Notes: a model not told the origin generated them from the letters alone. Shown: positions 47,392-57,199, counted from the first letter of the stretch. The stretch: DNA of 64,000 nt from JALYRV01 sp040902895 (GCA_040902895.1 JBBDWL010000076.1:62001-126000), one strand, 5' to 3'. A program made the numbers and translations.

Positions 47392-49773
47392 TCACTCCCT
47401 GAGCGCCGCCGCCGGCTCGATGCGCGAGGCGCGTGCCGCCGGCACCAGCGCGGCCAGCCATGCCGTGCCCATCAACACAATCCACACCGCCGCGATCGTC
47501 GTCAGATCCGCTGCCCTGACGCCGAACAGGTATCGCGACGCGGCTTGGCCGATGAACATACCCGCCGCTGTGCCAGCGGCGAGCGCCACGGCGGTTGTCA
47601 CCAGCGTCCCGCCGACGATCCGTCCACGAATCGCCGATGGATCGGCGCCGAGCGCGAGACGCACGGCAATCTCGCGTGTCTTCTGACGCGTGGCGTAGTT
47701 GATGGCGCCGGCGATGCCCGTGGCTGCGAGCGGCAGGCACAGCAGGCTAATCAGCACAAGAAGCAGGCTCCGCGCGCGATAGTCTGCTGTCGCACGGCGC
47801 ACTTCATCCTCGAGCATCACGACGCCTCGGAGGGGCAGGCCCGGCCAGGCCTCCGCGGCCGCCTGGCGGATTCGCGGAATCACGGAAACCGGGTCGCGAT
47901 CGAGCCGCGCGATGACGTACGGCAGGTTGGAGCGCGGAGCGAACATCCTCGGCGCCGGTTTCATACCCGGGACGCTGTCGACCGCGTCGCCGAGGATGCC
48001 GACCACCTCGAAGATGCGAGCGCGCGCGCCTGCCGGTCTTTCATGAAGCCGCTGGCCGATGACGGGACCGAGACGCGCAAGATCGCGCGCAAGTGTCTCG
48101 TTGACCAGGGCAACCGGCGGAGCTTGATTGACAAGCGACGTTGGAGTCTCGGTGTAGTCGGCGTCGGTCAGCGCGCGCCCTTCGACGAGGCGAAGGCCGA
48201 GGGTTTCGATGTACCTGGGCGACAGATAAGTGACGCGCACGGTCATCGGATCCGCGCCCGCGTCCAGCGCAGGCAGCAGGTTGATGGACGAGAGATCGCC
48301 TCGCAGAGGATACGTGCTGCCTGAGGCCGCCATCGCCACGCCGGGCACCTCGCGCGTCGACTCGAGCACGCCCTTCATGCGGCTGACCCAGGCATTGACC
48401 TGTGCGCGAGCGGAAGGCTGGCCAGGCCCTGTCGAGATCGTGGGATTGGGCAGGCGAAACGCGATGGCGCCGGTCGCATCGAATCCCAAATCGACTGAGC
48501 GGACGCGCACGAAGCTGTGCGCCGCAAGCGCCGCGACATAGAGCAGCGCCGCGCTGGCGGCGAGCTGGAAACCGAGCAGCGCGATCCGTGTTCTCGAGCG
48601 CCCGATGCCGGCGCGATCGTCGGCTCGACGCATCAATGCAAGCGGTGACGAGCGGCGAACGATCTGCAGCGGAATCAGGCTCAGAAGGGCGAGGCCGGCG
48701 ACCGAGAGAATCGCGGTGAACGCGAACGCCCGCCAGTCGGCGAACAGCGCCTGACCTGCCGTCATTTCAGCCGGCAGCACGCGCACGAGGACCGCCGTCA
48801 GGGGCCGGGCCATGAGCCAGCCCACCGCAAGGGCCGCCGCCGCTACGAGCGCGCCTTCCGCTGCGTACTGCGCGAACAGCTGCCTCTGCGACGCGCCGAG
48901 GGCGAGCTGTGTGCCGATTTCGCGCGCGCGGCCGGCGGTGCGCGAAAACAACAGCGCCGCCACCTGCACCCAGGCCACGAGCAGAAGAAGGCCGGTCGCG
49001 CCCAGCACGAATCCGAAGGCGTCCGCGCCATCAGGAATCAAATGATCACGCAGCGGCATGATCACCGCTGCCGGAAACATGGCACGAACCTGCTCGATGT
49101 TCACGCCCGGCGCAAGGCGCGCGTACGCCGGCGCATAGGACGAGGCAGGTCCGGATCGAACGGCCCAGACGTTCACGCCGGCCGGAAACGAAAATCCCTC
49201 CGGCATCACGCCGGCGATAACGAGTGGACGATTCAACATCGTGCCGTCGATCCGGATTGTCGTTCCCGGAAGCGACGGATCCGCGCCGAAATGATCGCGC
49301 CAGATTTGGTAGCTGATGACAATGGGCCGGGGCGATGAGCGGCCCTCGTCATCAGCCGTGAGCACACGCCCGTACATGGCGTTGGCGCCCAGCATCGGAA
49401 AGAAGTCCGGAGCGACCTGGGCCGCGTGCAGATTCCACTCAGATGTCGTGTTCGCGCCTTCTTCGAAAAGCGTCACTAGGGGCGCCAGCACCGACGCGCG
49501 CTCCGCGAAGAGCGGCGTTTCGTTCAACTGCTGCACGAGTTCCCGGCGCTGTACGGGAGTGGTCTGCAGCAGCGCCTGCGCACCGGTCGGAAGCTCGATG
49601 TGCACCAGGCGATCCGCCTGCTTGAAGGGCAGCGGCTTGAAGAGCAGCCCGTCGTAGATGGCAAACAGCGCCGCGTTCGCGGCGAGCGCCGACGCGATGG
49701 CGAGTACGACCGCCACAAACAGCGCGGGCTGCTGCGCGAGCGACCGGATGGCAAAGCGCAGATGCGACGGCAT
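47392..49773 (-). CDS. MacB/FtsX-type duplicated permease (ADOP family)
   Basis: 793-residue membrane protein with two FtsX/MacB permease halves, each one helix, a large periplasmic domain and three helices. The start RFAIRSLAQQPALFVAVVLAIA and GLLFKPLPF are typical of the acidobacterial duplicated orphan permeases. The C-terminal ALVPAARASRIEPAAALRE is the MacB ending. No ATPase gene is adjacent, consistent with orphan permeases. GGAGG lies 6 bases before the ATG. Useful as a taxonomic hint to Acidobacteriota. Confidence 0.93.
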   Translation of the reverse strand: MPSHLRFAIRSLAQQPALFVAVVLAIASALAANAALFAIYDGLLFKPLPFKQADRLVHIELPTGAQALLQTTPVQRRELVQQLNETPLFAERASVLAPLVTLFEEGANTTSEWNLHAAQVAPDFFPMLGANAMYGRVLTADDEGRSSPRPIVISYQIWRDHFGADPSLPGTTIRIDGTMLNRPLVIAGVMPEGFSFPAGVNVWAVRSGPASSYAPAYARLAPGVNIEQVRAMFPAAVIMPLRDHLIPDGADAFGFVLGATGLLLLVAWVQVAALLFSRTAGRAREIGTQLALGASQRQLFAQYAAEGALVAAAALAVGWLMARPLTAVLVRVLPAEMTAGQALFADWRAFAFTAILSVAGLALLSLIPLQIVRRSSPLALMRRADDRAGIGRSRTRIALLGFQLAASAALLYVAALAAHSFVRVRSVDLGFDATGAIAFRLPNPTISTGPGQPSARAQVNAWVSRMKGVLESTREVPGVAMAASGSTYPLRGDLSSINLLPALDAGADPMTVRVTYLSPRYIETLGLRLVEGRALTDADYTETPTSLVNQAPPVALVNETLARDLARLGPVIGQRLHERPAGARARIFEVVGILGDAVDSVPGMKPAPRMFAPRSNLPYVIARLDRDPVSVIPRIRQAAAEAWPGLPLRGVVMLEDEVRRATADYRARSLLLVLISLLCLPLAATGIAGAINYATRQKTREIAVRLALGADPSAIRGRIVGGTLVTTAVALAAGTAAGMFIGQAASRYLFGVRAADLTTIAAVWIVLMGTAWLAALVPAARASRIEPAAALRE

Positions 49774-49846
49774 GTCCTTCCTCCGTTGCGCGCATTAGAC
49801 ACCGGCCGGCGTCCGGCGGCTACGCCACCGCCGGCAGCGTGTCGGT

Positions 49847-50020
49847 TTATTCCGTCCACACGAGCAGACGATCGCCGTTCGGGCGAGTGTGATCAATGAC
49901 TACTGATGGGCCGTAACGTTCGAGATCCCGGGCGCTGATCTGCTGCCGCTCCAAATCAAGGCCCGTACCTCGCACCAGGAACTGCGCGGCAAGGATGAGC
50001 AGTACGCGGCGTGTTCGCAT
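49847..50020 (-). CDS. Small exported hypothetical protein
   Basis: 57-residue frame whose ATG overlaps the MATE stop by one base (TGATG). The N-terminus MRTRRVLLILAAQFLV looks like a short signal or anchor; the rest (LERQQISARDLERYGPSVVID) resembles no family I know. Kept because of the coupled start; could be spurious. Confidence 0.4.
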   Translation of the reverse strand: MRTRRVLLILAAQFLVRGTGLDLERQQISARDLERYGPSVVIDHTRPNGDRLLVWTE

Positions 50021-51366
50021 CAGGCCACCATGGGCAGCGTTTCTGTCCTGAGGTGGTGCGCTCTGTAGAACCAGAGGCCTACGAGGATGATGCCGATCAG
50101 GATCAGGCCCGCGGACAGGCCTGTCCACAGACCGGGCACGCCCCAGCCCCACCAGAAACACAGCGCATAACCAAGCGGCAGGCCGACCGCCCAGTGGCCC
50201 ACGAGATGCCACAGCATCGCGGTGCGGGTGTCGCCAAGGCCGCGCAGCAGCCCGGTCGATACGGCCTGGACGCCGTCGAATAGTTGAAACAGCGCGGCGA
50301 TCGCGAGCAGTGACAGACCGATCCCGACGACTTCGGCGTCGCGCGTGAAGAGATGCAGCAGCGGCCTCGGAAGCGCCACGAAGAGCAGGCCGGCGCACGC
50401 CATGAACCCGCCGCCGATGACGAGCGCCGCCTGTCCCGCCACGCGGACGCCGGCGACATCGCCGCGTCCCACGGCCTGCCCCACACGCACGGCGCCGGCT
50501 GACGCCATGCCGAGCGGAATCATGAACATGAAACTCGCGAGGTTGAGCGCGATTTGATGCGCGGCGACGGCTGCCGGCGTCAGCGCGCCGGCGAGCGCAC
50601 TGGCTGCGGCAAAGACGCCGACCTCCACCGTGATCTGCAGCGCCGCCGGAAGTCCGAGCCGTGCCAGCCGGGCGAGACGGTCCGGATCGGCGCGCATCGG
50701 CACATCGTGGAGGCCGGTCGATACTTTCCGCTCGCGGCGCACGATGACGAGAAACAGAAATACCGCGAGATAGACGCGCGCAGAGACTGTCGCCCAGGCC
50801 GATCCCACGACGCCCATTTCGGGGAAGCCAAAGTGGCCGAAAATCAACAGATAGTTGCCGGCGACGTTGATCAGATTCGCGCTGATGAGCGCGATCATCA
50901 CCGGCCGCACGACGTTCATCGCCTGCAGATACCGGCGGAACGCCGCAAAAATCATCAGCGGCAACGCGCTCCAGATCACCGTGCCGATGTACGGCGTGAT
51001 CAACGCCAGCACGTCGCCGTGAAAGCCGAAGGCCGGCAGCAGGTACAATCCGCCCGCGACGAGCAGCATCAGCGGAATGGAATAGAGGATCGCCAGCGCG
51101 ACGCCGTTGAAGAGCCAGCGGTGGCACTCCTGGATGCGCCCGGCGCCGAACGACTGCGACACGAATGTGTCGAGCCCCATGAGCAGGCCGATGCCGAACA
51201 CGGCCGGCGTCATGAAGAGCGTGCTGCCGACGCCGACGGCGCCAATGGCGGCCGGCCCGAGCGGGCCCACCATGATGGTGTCGACGATCCCCATCATGAT
51301 CCAGCCAATCTCCGCGGCCACGACTGGAATCGCCAGTCGCAGCATCGGTTTCAATTCCCGGAGCAC
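50020..51366 (-). CDS. MATE-family multidrug exporter
   Basis: Twelve-helix exporter of 448 residues, cation-coupled. The halves begin LAIPVVAAEIGWIMMGIVDTIMVGPLG and RLARLGLPAALQITVEVGVFAAAS; the conserved FVSQSFGAGR is present. Substrates likely include cationic drugs, unknown here. Start ATG or equivalent at 51366, divergent from the TPR gene across 20 bases. Confidence 0.93.
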   Translation of the reverse strand: MLRELKPMLRLAIPVVAAEIGWIMMGIVDTIMVGPLGPAAIGAVGVGSTLFMTPAVFGIGLLMGLDTFVSQSFGAGRIQECHRWLFNGVALAILYSIPLMLLVAGGLYLLPAFGFHGDVLALITPYIGTVIWSALPLMIFAAFRRYLQAMNVVRPVMIALISANLINVAGNYLLIFGHFGFPEMGVVGSAWATVSARVYLAVFLFLVIVRRERKVSTGLHDVPMRADPDRLARLARLGLPAALQITVEVGVFAAASALAGALTPAAVAAHQIALNLASFMFMIPLGMASAGAVRVGQAVGRGDVAGVRVAGQAALVIGGGFMACAGLLFVALPRPLLHLFTRDAEVVGIGLSLLAIAALFQLFDGVQAVSTGLLRGLGDTRTAMLWHLVGHWAVGLPLGYALCFWWGWGVPGLWTGLSAGLILIGIILVGLWFYRAHHLRTETLPMVA

Positions 51367-51373
51367 AGCCGAG

Positions 51374-51379
51374 TATTGT
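51374..51379 (+). promoter_or_regulatory. -10-like box TATTGT, 7 bases before a start codon
   Basis: TATTGT ends exactly 7 bases before the TPR gene ATG at 51387. The whole divergent gap to the MATE gene is only 20 bases, so any -35 would lie in the MATE coding region. Confidence 0.4.
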
Positions 51380-51386
51380 AGGTTCT

Positions 51387-52295
51387 ATGTTCAGAGCACT
51401 GACAGTATTCGCATTGGTTCTTGCGGCACCGGCCGCGCAGCAGCGCACCCCAGAAGCGACTTCTCTGCTCGGCAAGCCGCTGATTGCCGCCGTGCCTTCG
51501 CCCGAGGCGAAGGCGCGTATGGAGAAGCAGCTGGTCGATGCCGAGGCGGCGCTTGCGGCATCGCCAGGCAGTGCCGACGCGTTGATCTGGGTGGGCCGCC
51601 GGCAGGGCTATCTCGGGCGGTATCGGGAGGCGATTGCGACCTTTACGCGCGGGATCGCGGCGTTCCCGTCAGACGCGCGGTTCTATCGTCATCGCGGACA
51701 TCGATATCTCACGACGCGGCAGCTTCAGGCGGCGATTGCCGATTTCACGAAGGCCGTGGAGCTCACGCGCGGCAGGCCCGATGAAGTGGAGCCGGACGGC
51801 CAGCCGAACGCGCGCAACATTCCCACCAGCACCCTGCAGACGAACATCTGGTACCACCTCGGTCTCGCGTACTACCTGACCGGCAATTTCGAAGCGGCGG
51901 CGCGCGCGTACGAAGACGATCTGAAGATCAATCCGAACGACGACAATCTCGTGGCCGTGACGCACTGGGCCTACATGACGGCGCGGCGCCTTGGCCGCGA
52001 TGCCGACGCAAAACGCCTGCTCGATCCGATCACGAAGAACCTCGACGTGATCGAGAACGGCTCGTATCACAAGCTGCTGCTCATGTACAAAGGCGAGCTG
52101 CCGGAAGCGGAGTTGATGAAGACCGTGGAGGCAGGACTCGAGCTGGTGACGACCGGGTACGGCGTCGGCAACTGGCACTTCTACAACGGGCGCCCGCAGG
52201 AAGCGCGCGCGATCTGGCGCAGAATCCTGGCAGCTGAAGACCAGTGGCCTGCGTTCGGATATCTCGCCGCGGAAGCAGAGATGGCGCGCCGCTAG
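51387..52295 (+). CDS. Exported tetratricopeptide-repeat protein
   Basis: 302-residue protein with a signal peptide (1-18, ending APAAQQ). TPR-type helix pairs are seen: SADALIWVGRRQGYLGRYREAIATFTRGIAAFP, FYRHRGHRYLTTRQLQAAIADFTKAVEL and IWYHLGLAYYLTGNFEAAARAYEDDLKINP. It probably acts as a periplasmic scaffold. Ends four bases before the convergent rseP stop. Confidence 0.88.
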   Translation: MFRALTVFALVLAAPAAQQRTPEATSLLGKPLIAAVPSPEAKARMEKQLVDAEAALAASPGSADALIWVGRRQGYLGRYREAIATFTRGIAAFPSDARFYRHRGHRYLTTRQLQAAIADFTKAVELTRGRPDEVEPDGQPNARNIPTSTLQTNIWYHLGLAYYLTGNFEAAARAYEDDLKINPNDDNLVAVTHWAYMTARRLGRDADAKRLLDPITKNLDVIENGSYHKLLLMYKGELPEAELMKTVEAGLELVTTGYGVGNWHFYNGRPQEARAIWRRILAAEDQWPAFGYLAAEAEMARR

Positions 52296-52299
52296 CTAG

Positions 52300-53619
52300 C
52301 TACTGCCGCCAGAACATGAACTTCTCGATCCACGCGACCCGCGTGAGGTCGTTGTAGATCACCGTCACCATCAGCATCATGATCACCGCGAAGCCGGCGA
52401 TCAGGATCTTCTCCTTCAGCCGCATGCTGAAGTCGCGGCGCGCGAGGCCCTCGAGCCCGAGGATCACGATGTGGCCGCCGTCGAGGATGGGAATCGGCAT
52501 CAGATTGATCAGGCCGAGATTGAGGCTGATCATCGCCATGAAATTGAAGAGCGCCAGCCACCCGAGCCGCGCCGTCGTGCCTGACAGCTCGCCGATCGCA
52601 ACCGGCCCCATCAGCTGACGAATCGGCGTCTCGCGCGTGAAGAGGCCGGCAAGCGTCTTGACGATCATCCGGGTGCCTTCCCAGTTGCGTTCGAGGCTCA
52701 TGCCGATGGCTTCGAAGAAGCCCGGCTTCACGCGTCGCGTCTCGAACCGGCTCCACCCGATGCCCACCGGCAGCGGTCCGCCTTCGGGTGTCACGCGAAC
52801 AATTTGCTCACCACCGTCTCTCCGTACCGTGAACACGACTTCGCGGCCCGTCGACGCCTTGAGATGGTTCGTCAGCGCATCGGCCGTGGGGTTACGCTGG
52901 CCGTCGACGTCCAGAATCACGTCGCCCACCTTCAGGCCACCGCGAGCGGCCGGGCCGTCAGGCGTGACGATGGTGAGCTGCAGGCGCGTGTCAGGCATGA
53001 CGCCGATCTCCCCCAGCTCGTACTTCGTGAAGGAGTCGGGCGTCAGCCGCATGTCGATCGTCTTGCCGCCGCGATCCACCGCCAGGGCAATCTCGCGATT
53101 CGCCTTCGGCACGATATAGATGAACGCGTCGTCCCAGGTCTCGATGTCGACGCCGTCGATGCGCACGATGCGGTCGCCAACCTGGATGCCCGCGCGCGCC
53201 GCCGGTGAGTTCTCGGCGACGCGTCCCACAACCGCCGGTGCGTCCTGGTAGAGCGGCACATCGGCGCCCTGATACAGCACGCCCGCAAGCACGACGATCG
53301 CCAGCAGCACGTTCATCAGCGGCCCGGCAATCAACACCTGAAACCTCTGCCACTTCGTTTTCGACAGAAACTCGTCGCTCGCGCCCGACCGCTCATCGTC
53401 AGGCTGCTCGCCCGCCATCTTCACGTAGCCGCCGAGCGGAATGGCGCTGACCGCGTACTCCGTATCGCCGCGCGTGAACCTGAGCAGCTTCGGGCCGAAC
53501 CCGAGCGAGAACGTGATGACGCGCACACCCACGCGGCGCGCCGCAAGGAAATGGCCGAGCTCGTGCACGAACACGACGATGCCGAGGACGAAGAGGAAAG
53601 CGAGGATGTTGATAATCAT
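52300..53619 (-). CDS. rseP: Site-2 zinc metalloprotease RseP
   Basis: 439-residue M50 intramembrane protease that cuts anti-sigma factors and signal-peptide remnants. The first helix carries HELGHFLAARRVGV; the second metal site is the LDGGHI near the C-terminus. One or two PDZ domains (about 125-290, RAGIQVGDRIVRIDGVDI and RGGLKVGDVILDVDGQ) lie in between. ATG 53619 overlaps the dxr stop (ATGA). Operon uppS-cdsA-dxr-rseP matches the order in many bacteria. Confidence 0.95.
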   Translation of the reverse strand: MIINILAFLFVLGIVVFVHELGHFLAARRVGVRVITFSLGFGPKLLRFTRGDTEYAVSAIPLGGYVKMAGEQPDDERSGASDEFLSKTKWQRFQVLIAGPLMNVLLAIVVLAGVLYQGADVPLYQDAPAVVGRVAENSPAARAGIQVGDRIVRIDGVDIETWDDAFIYIVPKANREIALAVDRGGKTIDMRLTPDSFTKYELGEIGVMPDTRLQLTIVTPDGPAARGGLKVGDVILDVDGQRNPTADALTNHLKASTGREVVFTVRRDGGEQIVRVTPEGGPLPVGIGWSRFETRRVKPGFFEAIGMSLERNWEGTRMIVKTLAGLFTRETPIRQLMGPVAIGELSGTTARLGWLALFNFMAMISLNLGLINLMPIPILDGGHIVILGLEGLARRDFSMRLKEKILIAGFAVIMMLMVTVIYNDLTRVAWIEKFMFWRQ

Positions 53620-54800
53620 TGAAAAGCTGGAATACGAGCCGAAACAAACGCGCGGGCCCACGCATCGGCGGCCCTGATGTCACTAAGACTATCAGCGGAG
53701 GCCCTCGGTTCGCGAGACCATGCCTCGAGCGCGGTCTCGATCGCCGCCGGAATGCCGCCAAAGGCAAGCCGGCTCTCGAGAAAAGCGGCGACCGCCACTT
53801 CGTTGGCGGCGTTGAGCACGGCCGGCATGCTGCCGCCGGCCTCGAGCGCGTCATAGGCGAGACGCAGACAGCGGAAACGATCCCGATCGGGCGGATGAAA
53901 TTCCAGCGTCATCGGCACGCCGAGATCAAGTGATGGGACGGGAGCGTTCCAGCGCTCCGGATACGAGAAGGCGTACTGAATCGGCAGGCGCATATCGGTG
54001 ACGCCCATCTGCGCGAGAATCGATCCGTCGCGCAGCTCGACCATCGAGTGCACGATGGACTGCGGATGGATCACGACGTCGATGCGTGACGGCTCGACGT
54101 CGAAGAGCCAGCGCGCCTCGATCACTTCGAGCCCCTTGTTCATCAGCGTGGCGGAATCAATCGTGATCTTCTGGCCCATGCGCCACGTGGGATGGCGCAG
54201 CGCGTCTTCGGGGACCGCCTTGTCCATCTCATCGCGGGTCCACGTGCGGAACGGGCCGCCCGATGCCGTGAGAATCAGCCGGCGGACGTCGGCGGGCTGG
54301 CGTCCGTGCAGACACTGGTGCACCGCATTGTGCTCGCTGTCGACAGGCAGGATGCAGCCGCCGTGACGCCGTGCCGCCTCGATCATCAGCGCACCGGCGA
54401 GCACGAGCACTTCCTTGTTTGCGAGGGCAATCGTGCGGCCGCAGCGAAGTCCCGCAAGCGTCGCATCGAGACCGGCCGTGCCGGATGTCGCGCACAACAC
54501 GACGTCCACATCGTCGAGCTCCGCCAGCGTGACGAGCCCCTCGACGCCGAAGACGGCCACGGGCGGCACGGCGATGCCGCGTGTGCCGAGCAGCGCGACG
54601 GCCGCGTCGAGCGCCTCGCGCGTGGCCATCGAAATCGCGCGCGGCCGGTAGCGGGCCACCTGATCGACGAACGCCTCGACGTTATTGGCGGCGGCAAGCG
54701 CGGTGACCTTAAGGCGATCGGCATGCGCATCGACCACGGCAAGCGCGCTGGTGCCGATCGATCCGGTCGAGCCGAGCACGGCGATCTGTTTAATCACCAT
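53616..54800 (-). CDS. dxr: 1-deoxy-D-xylulose 5-phosphate reductoisomerase
   Basis: 394-residue NADPH enzyme of the MEP pathway. The N-terminal Rossmann motif is AVLGSTGSIGTSAL; the NADPH/substrate region includes LANKEVLVLAGAL, PVDSEHNAVHQCL, ASGGPF and MGQKITIDSATLMNKGLEVIEA, which hold the metal and phosphate ligands. ATG 54800 overlaps the cdsA stop by 7 bases; a GTG one codon later is possible. Confidence 0.96.
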   Translation of the reverse strand: MVIKQIAVLGSTGSIGTSALAVVDAHADRLKVTALAAANNVEAFVDQVARYRPRAISMATREALDAAVALLGTRGIAVPPVAVFGVEGLVTLAELDDVDVVLCATSGTAGLDATLAGLRCGRTIALANKEVLVLAGALMIEAARRHGGCILPVDSEHNAVHQCLHGRQPADVRRLILTASGGPFRTWTRDEMDKAVPEDALRHPTWRMGQKITIDSATLMNKGLEVIEARWLFDVEPSRIDVVIHPQSIVHSMVELRDGSILAQMGVTDMRLPIQYAFSYPERWNAPVPSLDLGVPMTLEFHPPDRDRFRCLRLAYDALEAGGSMPAVLNAANEVAVAAFLESRLAFGGIPAAIETALEAWSREPRASADSLSDIRAADAWARAFVSARIPAFQ

Positions 54801-55579
54801 GCCCTCAGGAAGGCGTAATACACCGGCGCGGCGAAGAACCAGCTGTCGAGCCGATCGAGCACGCCGCCGTGACCGGGGATCAGAGTGGAGCTGTCTTTCA
54901 CGTCGGCCGCGCGCTTGAGCGCCGACTCGAAAAGATCGCCGGTCATGCCGAGCACGGCAATCGCGGCGCCGAGCAGCGCAAGCCATTGCCACTCAACGCC
55001 AGGCAGAAACCGCGAGCCGGACCAGATCATCGCCGGCACCGCCAGCACCATGCCGCCGATGGCGCCCTCGACGGTCTTCTTCGGGCTGATCAGCGGCGAC
55101 AGGGCGTGGCGGCCAAACGCGCGGCCCGCGTAGTACTGCGCCGAGTCGCTCACCACAATCGTGAAGAGCAGCGGCAGCACGGTTTCGGCGCCGCCGAAGG
55201 TTCTGACGGCGACGATCGTGCCGAGCGGGATGCCAATCCACAGTGCGGCAAACGCCATCGACGCGACCGCGGCCAGCATGTCGCGGGTCGGCTGGCCTCC
55301 GGCGACGGCCAGTGCGGCCGACGCCACCACGATTGCGCTGAGCACAACCGCCAACGGCGGCTCCGGCACGACGAACGCAGCGCATGCCGCCATGGCGCCC
55401 GCCGCGGCCGCGAGCCGGGAAATCGGGACGCCGAGCGCGGACGAAAGCGCGGCGTACTCCCACACGCCCAGCAGCACCGCGATCAGCGCGAGCACCAGCG
55501 TGCCCCACGGCGGCAGCAGGAAGATCACTGCCAGCAGCAGCGGCAGCATCACGACGGCGGAAAGGACGCGTAAGAGCAC
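54794..55579 (-). CDS. cdsA: Phosphatidate cytidylyltransferase CdsA
   Basis: 261-residue polytopic enzyme that makes CDP-diacylglycerol for phospholipid synthesis. The signature LIPGHGGVLDRLDSWFFAAP carries the aspartates that bind metal; about seven helices precede it. Sits between uppS and dxr as usual. Confidence 0.95.
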   Translation of the reverse strand: MLLRVLSAVVMLPLLLAVIFLLPPWGTLVLALIAVLLGVWEYAALSSALGVPISRLAAAAGAMAACAAFVVPEPPLAVVLSAIVVASAALAVAGGQPTRDMLAAVASMAFAALWIGIPLGTIVAVRTFGGAETVLPLLFTIVVSDSAQYYAGRAFGRHALSPLISPKKTVEGAIGGMVLAVPAMIWSGSRFLPGVEWQWLALLGAAIAVLGMTGDLFESALKRAADVKDSSTLIPGHGGVLDRLDSWFFAAPVYYAFLRAW

Positions 55580-55581
55580 GA

Positions 55582-55614
55582 AATTAAGAGTTGGTGAATT
55601 AAGAATTAAGAATT
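55582..55614. repeat. AATTAAGA repeats between cdsA and uppS
   Basis: Three AATTAAGA units (55582, 55597, 55604) in an AT-rich 36-base gap, in strong contrast to the GC-rich coding DNA around it. Confidence 0.65.
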
Positions 55615-55615
55615 G

Positions 55616-56398
55616 CTATCGAACTGCCGCCGGCTCCGCGATGCCGCCGTAGCGGCGATCGCGCTTCTGGAAATCGAGAATCGCATCGAGCAGGTGGCGG
55701 CGGCGGAAGTCGGGCCAGAGCGTGTCGGTGACCCAGATCTCGGCGTAGGCGATCTGCCAGAGCAGGAAGTTACTCACTCGCATTTCACCGCTCGTCCTGA
55801 TCAGCAGATCCGGATCGGGCTGGCCTTGCGTGTAGAGCAAATCGGCGAAGCGCTGCTCGTCGAGCGCGCCGGCCGGGATGCCCTCGGTGATGGCGCGGCG
55901 AGCCGCATCGATGATTTCGGCGCGCCCGCCATAGTTGAGCGCGATGTTGAAGAGCATGCCGGTATTGCCGGCCGTGCGTTTCTCGGCAGCCGCGAGCTCC
56001 TCGCGGATGTCGGACGAGAGATCATCGCGCCGGCCAATCACGTTGAACCGGATGTTGTTGCCGAGCAGCGTCTTCAGCTCGAGCCGCAGATAGCGTTTGA
56101 GGAGCACCATCAGCGTCGACACTTCACTGGCGGGGCGCTTCCAGTTCTCGATCGAGAACGCATAGAGCGTGAGCACCTTCAGACCGAGCCGCGCGGCCGT
56201 CTCGACCGTGTCGCGCACCGAATCAATCCCCGCGCGATGGCCCTCCACACGCGGCAGATGCCGCTGCGCGGCCCAGCGGCCGTTGCCGTCCATGATGATC
56301 GCGACGTGGGCCGGCAGCCGATCGGGCCGCAGCTGCCGCACCAGCCGCGCCTCGTCTGAACCCGGTGTCACGACTTCGAGGAGGGCATCGAAGGGCAC
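55616..56398 (-). CDS. uppS: Undecaprenyl diphosphate synthase
   Basis: 260-residue cis-prenyltransferase that makes the C55 carrier lipid for peptidoglycan and glycans. Catalytic Asp is in IMDGNGRWA, with LPRVEGHRAG and the SxxNWKRP-like FSIENWKRP, and DLLIRTSGEMRVSNFLLWQ near the C-terminus. Upstream lies a 9-bp tandem repeat tract. Confidence 0.96.
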   Translation of the reverse strand: MPFDALLEVVTPGSDEARLVRQLRPDRLPAHVAIIMDGNGRWAAQRHLPRVEGHRAGIDSVRDTVETAARLGLKVLTLYAFSIENWKRPASEVSTLMVLLKRYLRLELKTLLGNNIRFNVIGRRDDLSSDIREELAAAEKRTAGNTGMLFNIALNYGGRAEIIDAARRAITEGIPAGALDEQRFADLLYTQGQPDPDLLIRTSGEMRVSNFLLWQIAYAEIWVTDTLWPDFRRRHLLDAILDFQKRDRRYGGIAEPAAVR

Positions 56399-56405
56399 GT
56401 CTAGA

Positions 56406-56457
56406 TAGTAAGGCGAGTAAGAGAGTAAGGGAAGTAAGGGAAGTAAGGCGAGTAAGC
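56406..56457. repeat. 9-bp tandem repeat AGTAAGNNG between uppS and truA
   Basis: Six units, mostly AGTAAGGCG or AGTAAGGGA, some shortened to 8, fill the gap. Same family as the tracts at 36196 and 61975. Confidence 0.88.
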
Positions 56458-56458
56458 G

Positions 56459-57199
56459 TTAGAAGGTGACGTTGACGAGGAACAAGCCGTGGGCCGGGGC
56501 GCGGCGGCCGGCTTGCGTCCGGTCGCGCGAGGCGAGCATGTCGTCGATGGCATGCGGCGGACGGCGGCCGTGTCCAACGTCCATCAGGGTGCCCACGATG
56601 CTGCGGACCATGTAGCGCAGAAAGCCGTCTCCCTCCACTTCAATCGCCAGCACGCCGTCGCGATGCTCGAGCACGTCGACGCGCGTCAGCGTGCGCACGG
56701 TGCCAAGCACCTCGGAGCCGGCGCCCTGCAGCGCCGCGAAATCATGTGTGCCGACAAAGCGCGCGGCGGCATCCCGCATCGTCGCCAAATCGTACGAATA
56801 CGGCAGGTGCCAGGCGTACCGGCGCTGAAATGGCATCTGCACGGCGGATGGGTCTACGCGGTACCGGTACGCTTTGCTTTTCGCGTGATACCGCGCGTGA
56901 AATCCGCGCGGCATCTCCTTGACGTCGAGCACGCGCACGTCTTCGGGCAGCACCGCGTTCATGCCGCGCCGGATCACATCCACAGGCTGCGTGGCGTTCG
57001 ACGTCACGCTCGCCGCCTGGCCCAGCGCGTGCACGCCGGCGTCGGTGCGGCTCGCGCCCGCAACCGACGCGTGCCCCGCGAACTGCGCGTGCGCCGCCTC
57101 GATCAGTCCCTGCACCGACACGCCGGCGCCGCTCGCCTGCCGCTGCCACCCGATGTAGTCGGTGCCGTCATACGCGATAGTGAAAAGGAGAGTTCGCAC
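56459..57199 (-). CDS. truA: tRNA pseudouridine synthase TruA
   Basis: 246-residue enzyme that makes pseudouridine at positions 38-40 of tRNA. Catalytic Asp in GASRTDAGVHALGQ; start TIAYDGTDYIGWQRQ and the RYMVRSIVGTLMDVG segment are typical. Stands between pyrE and uppS on the same strand. Confidence 0.96.
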   Translation of the reverse strand: MRTLLFTIAYDGTDYIGWQRQASGAGVSVQGLIEAAHAQFAGHASVAGASRTDAGVHALGQAASVTSNATQPVDVIRRGMNAVLPEDVRVLDVKEMPRGFHARYHAKSKAYRYRVDPSAVQMPFQRRYAWHLPYSYDLATMRDAAARFVGTHDFAALQGAGSEVLGTVRTLTRVDVLEHRDGVLAIEVEGDGFLRYMVRSIVGTLMDVGHGRRPPHAIDDMLASRDRTQAGRRAPAHGLFLVNVTF

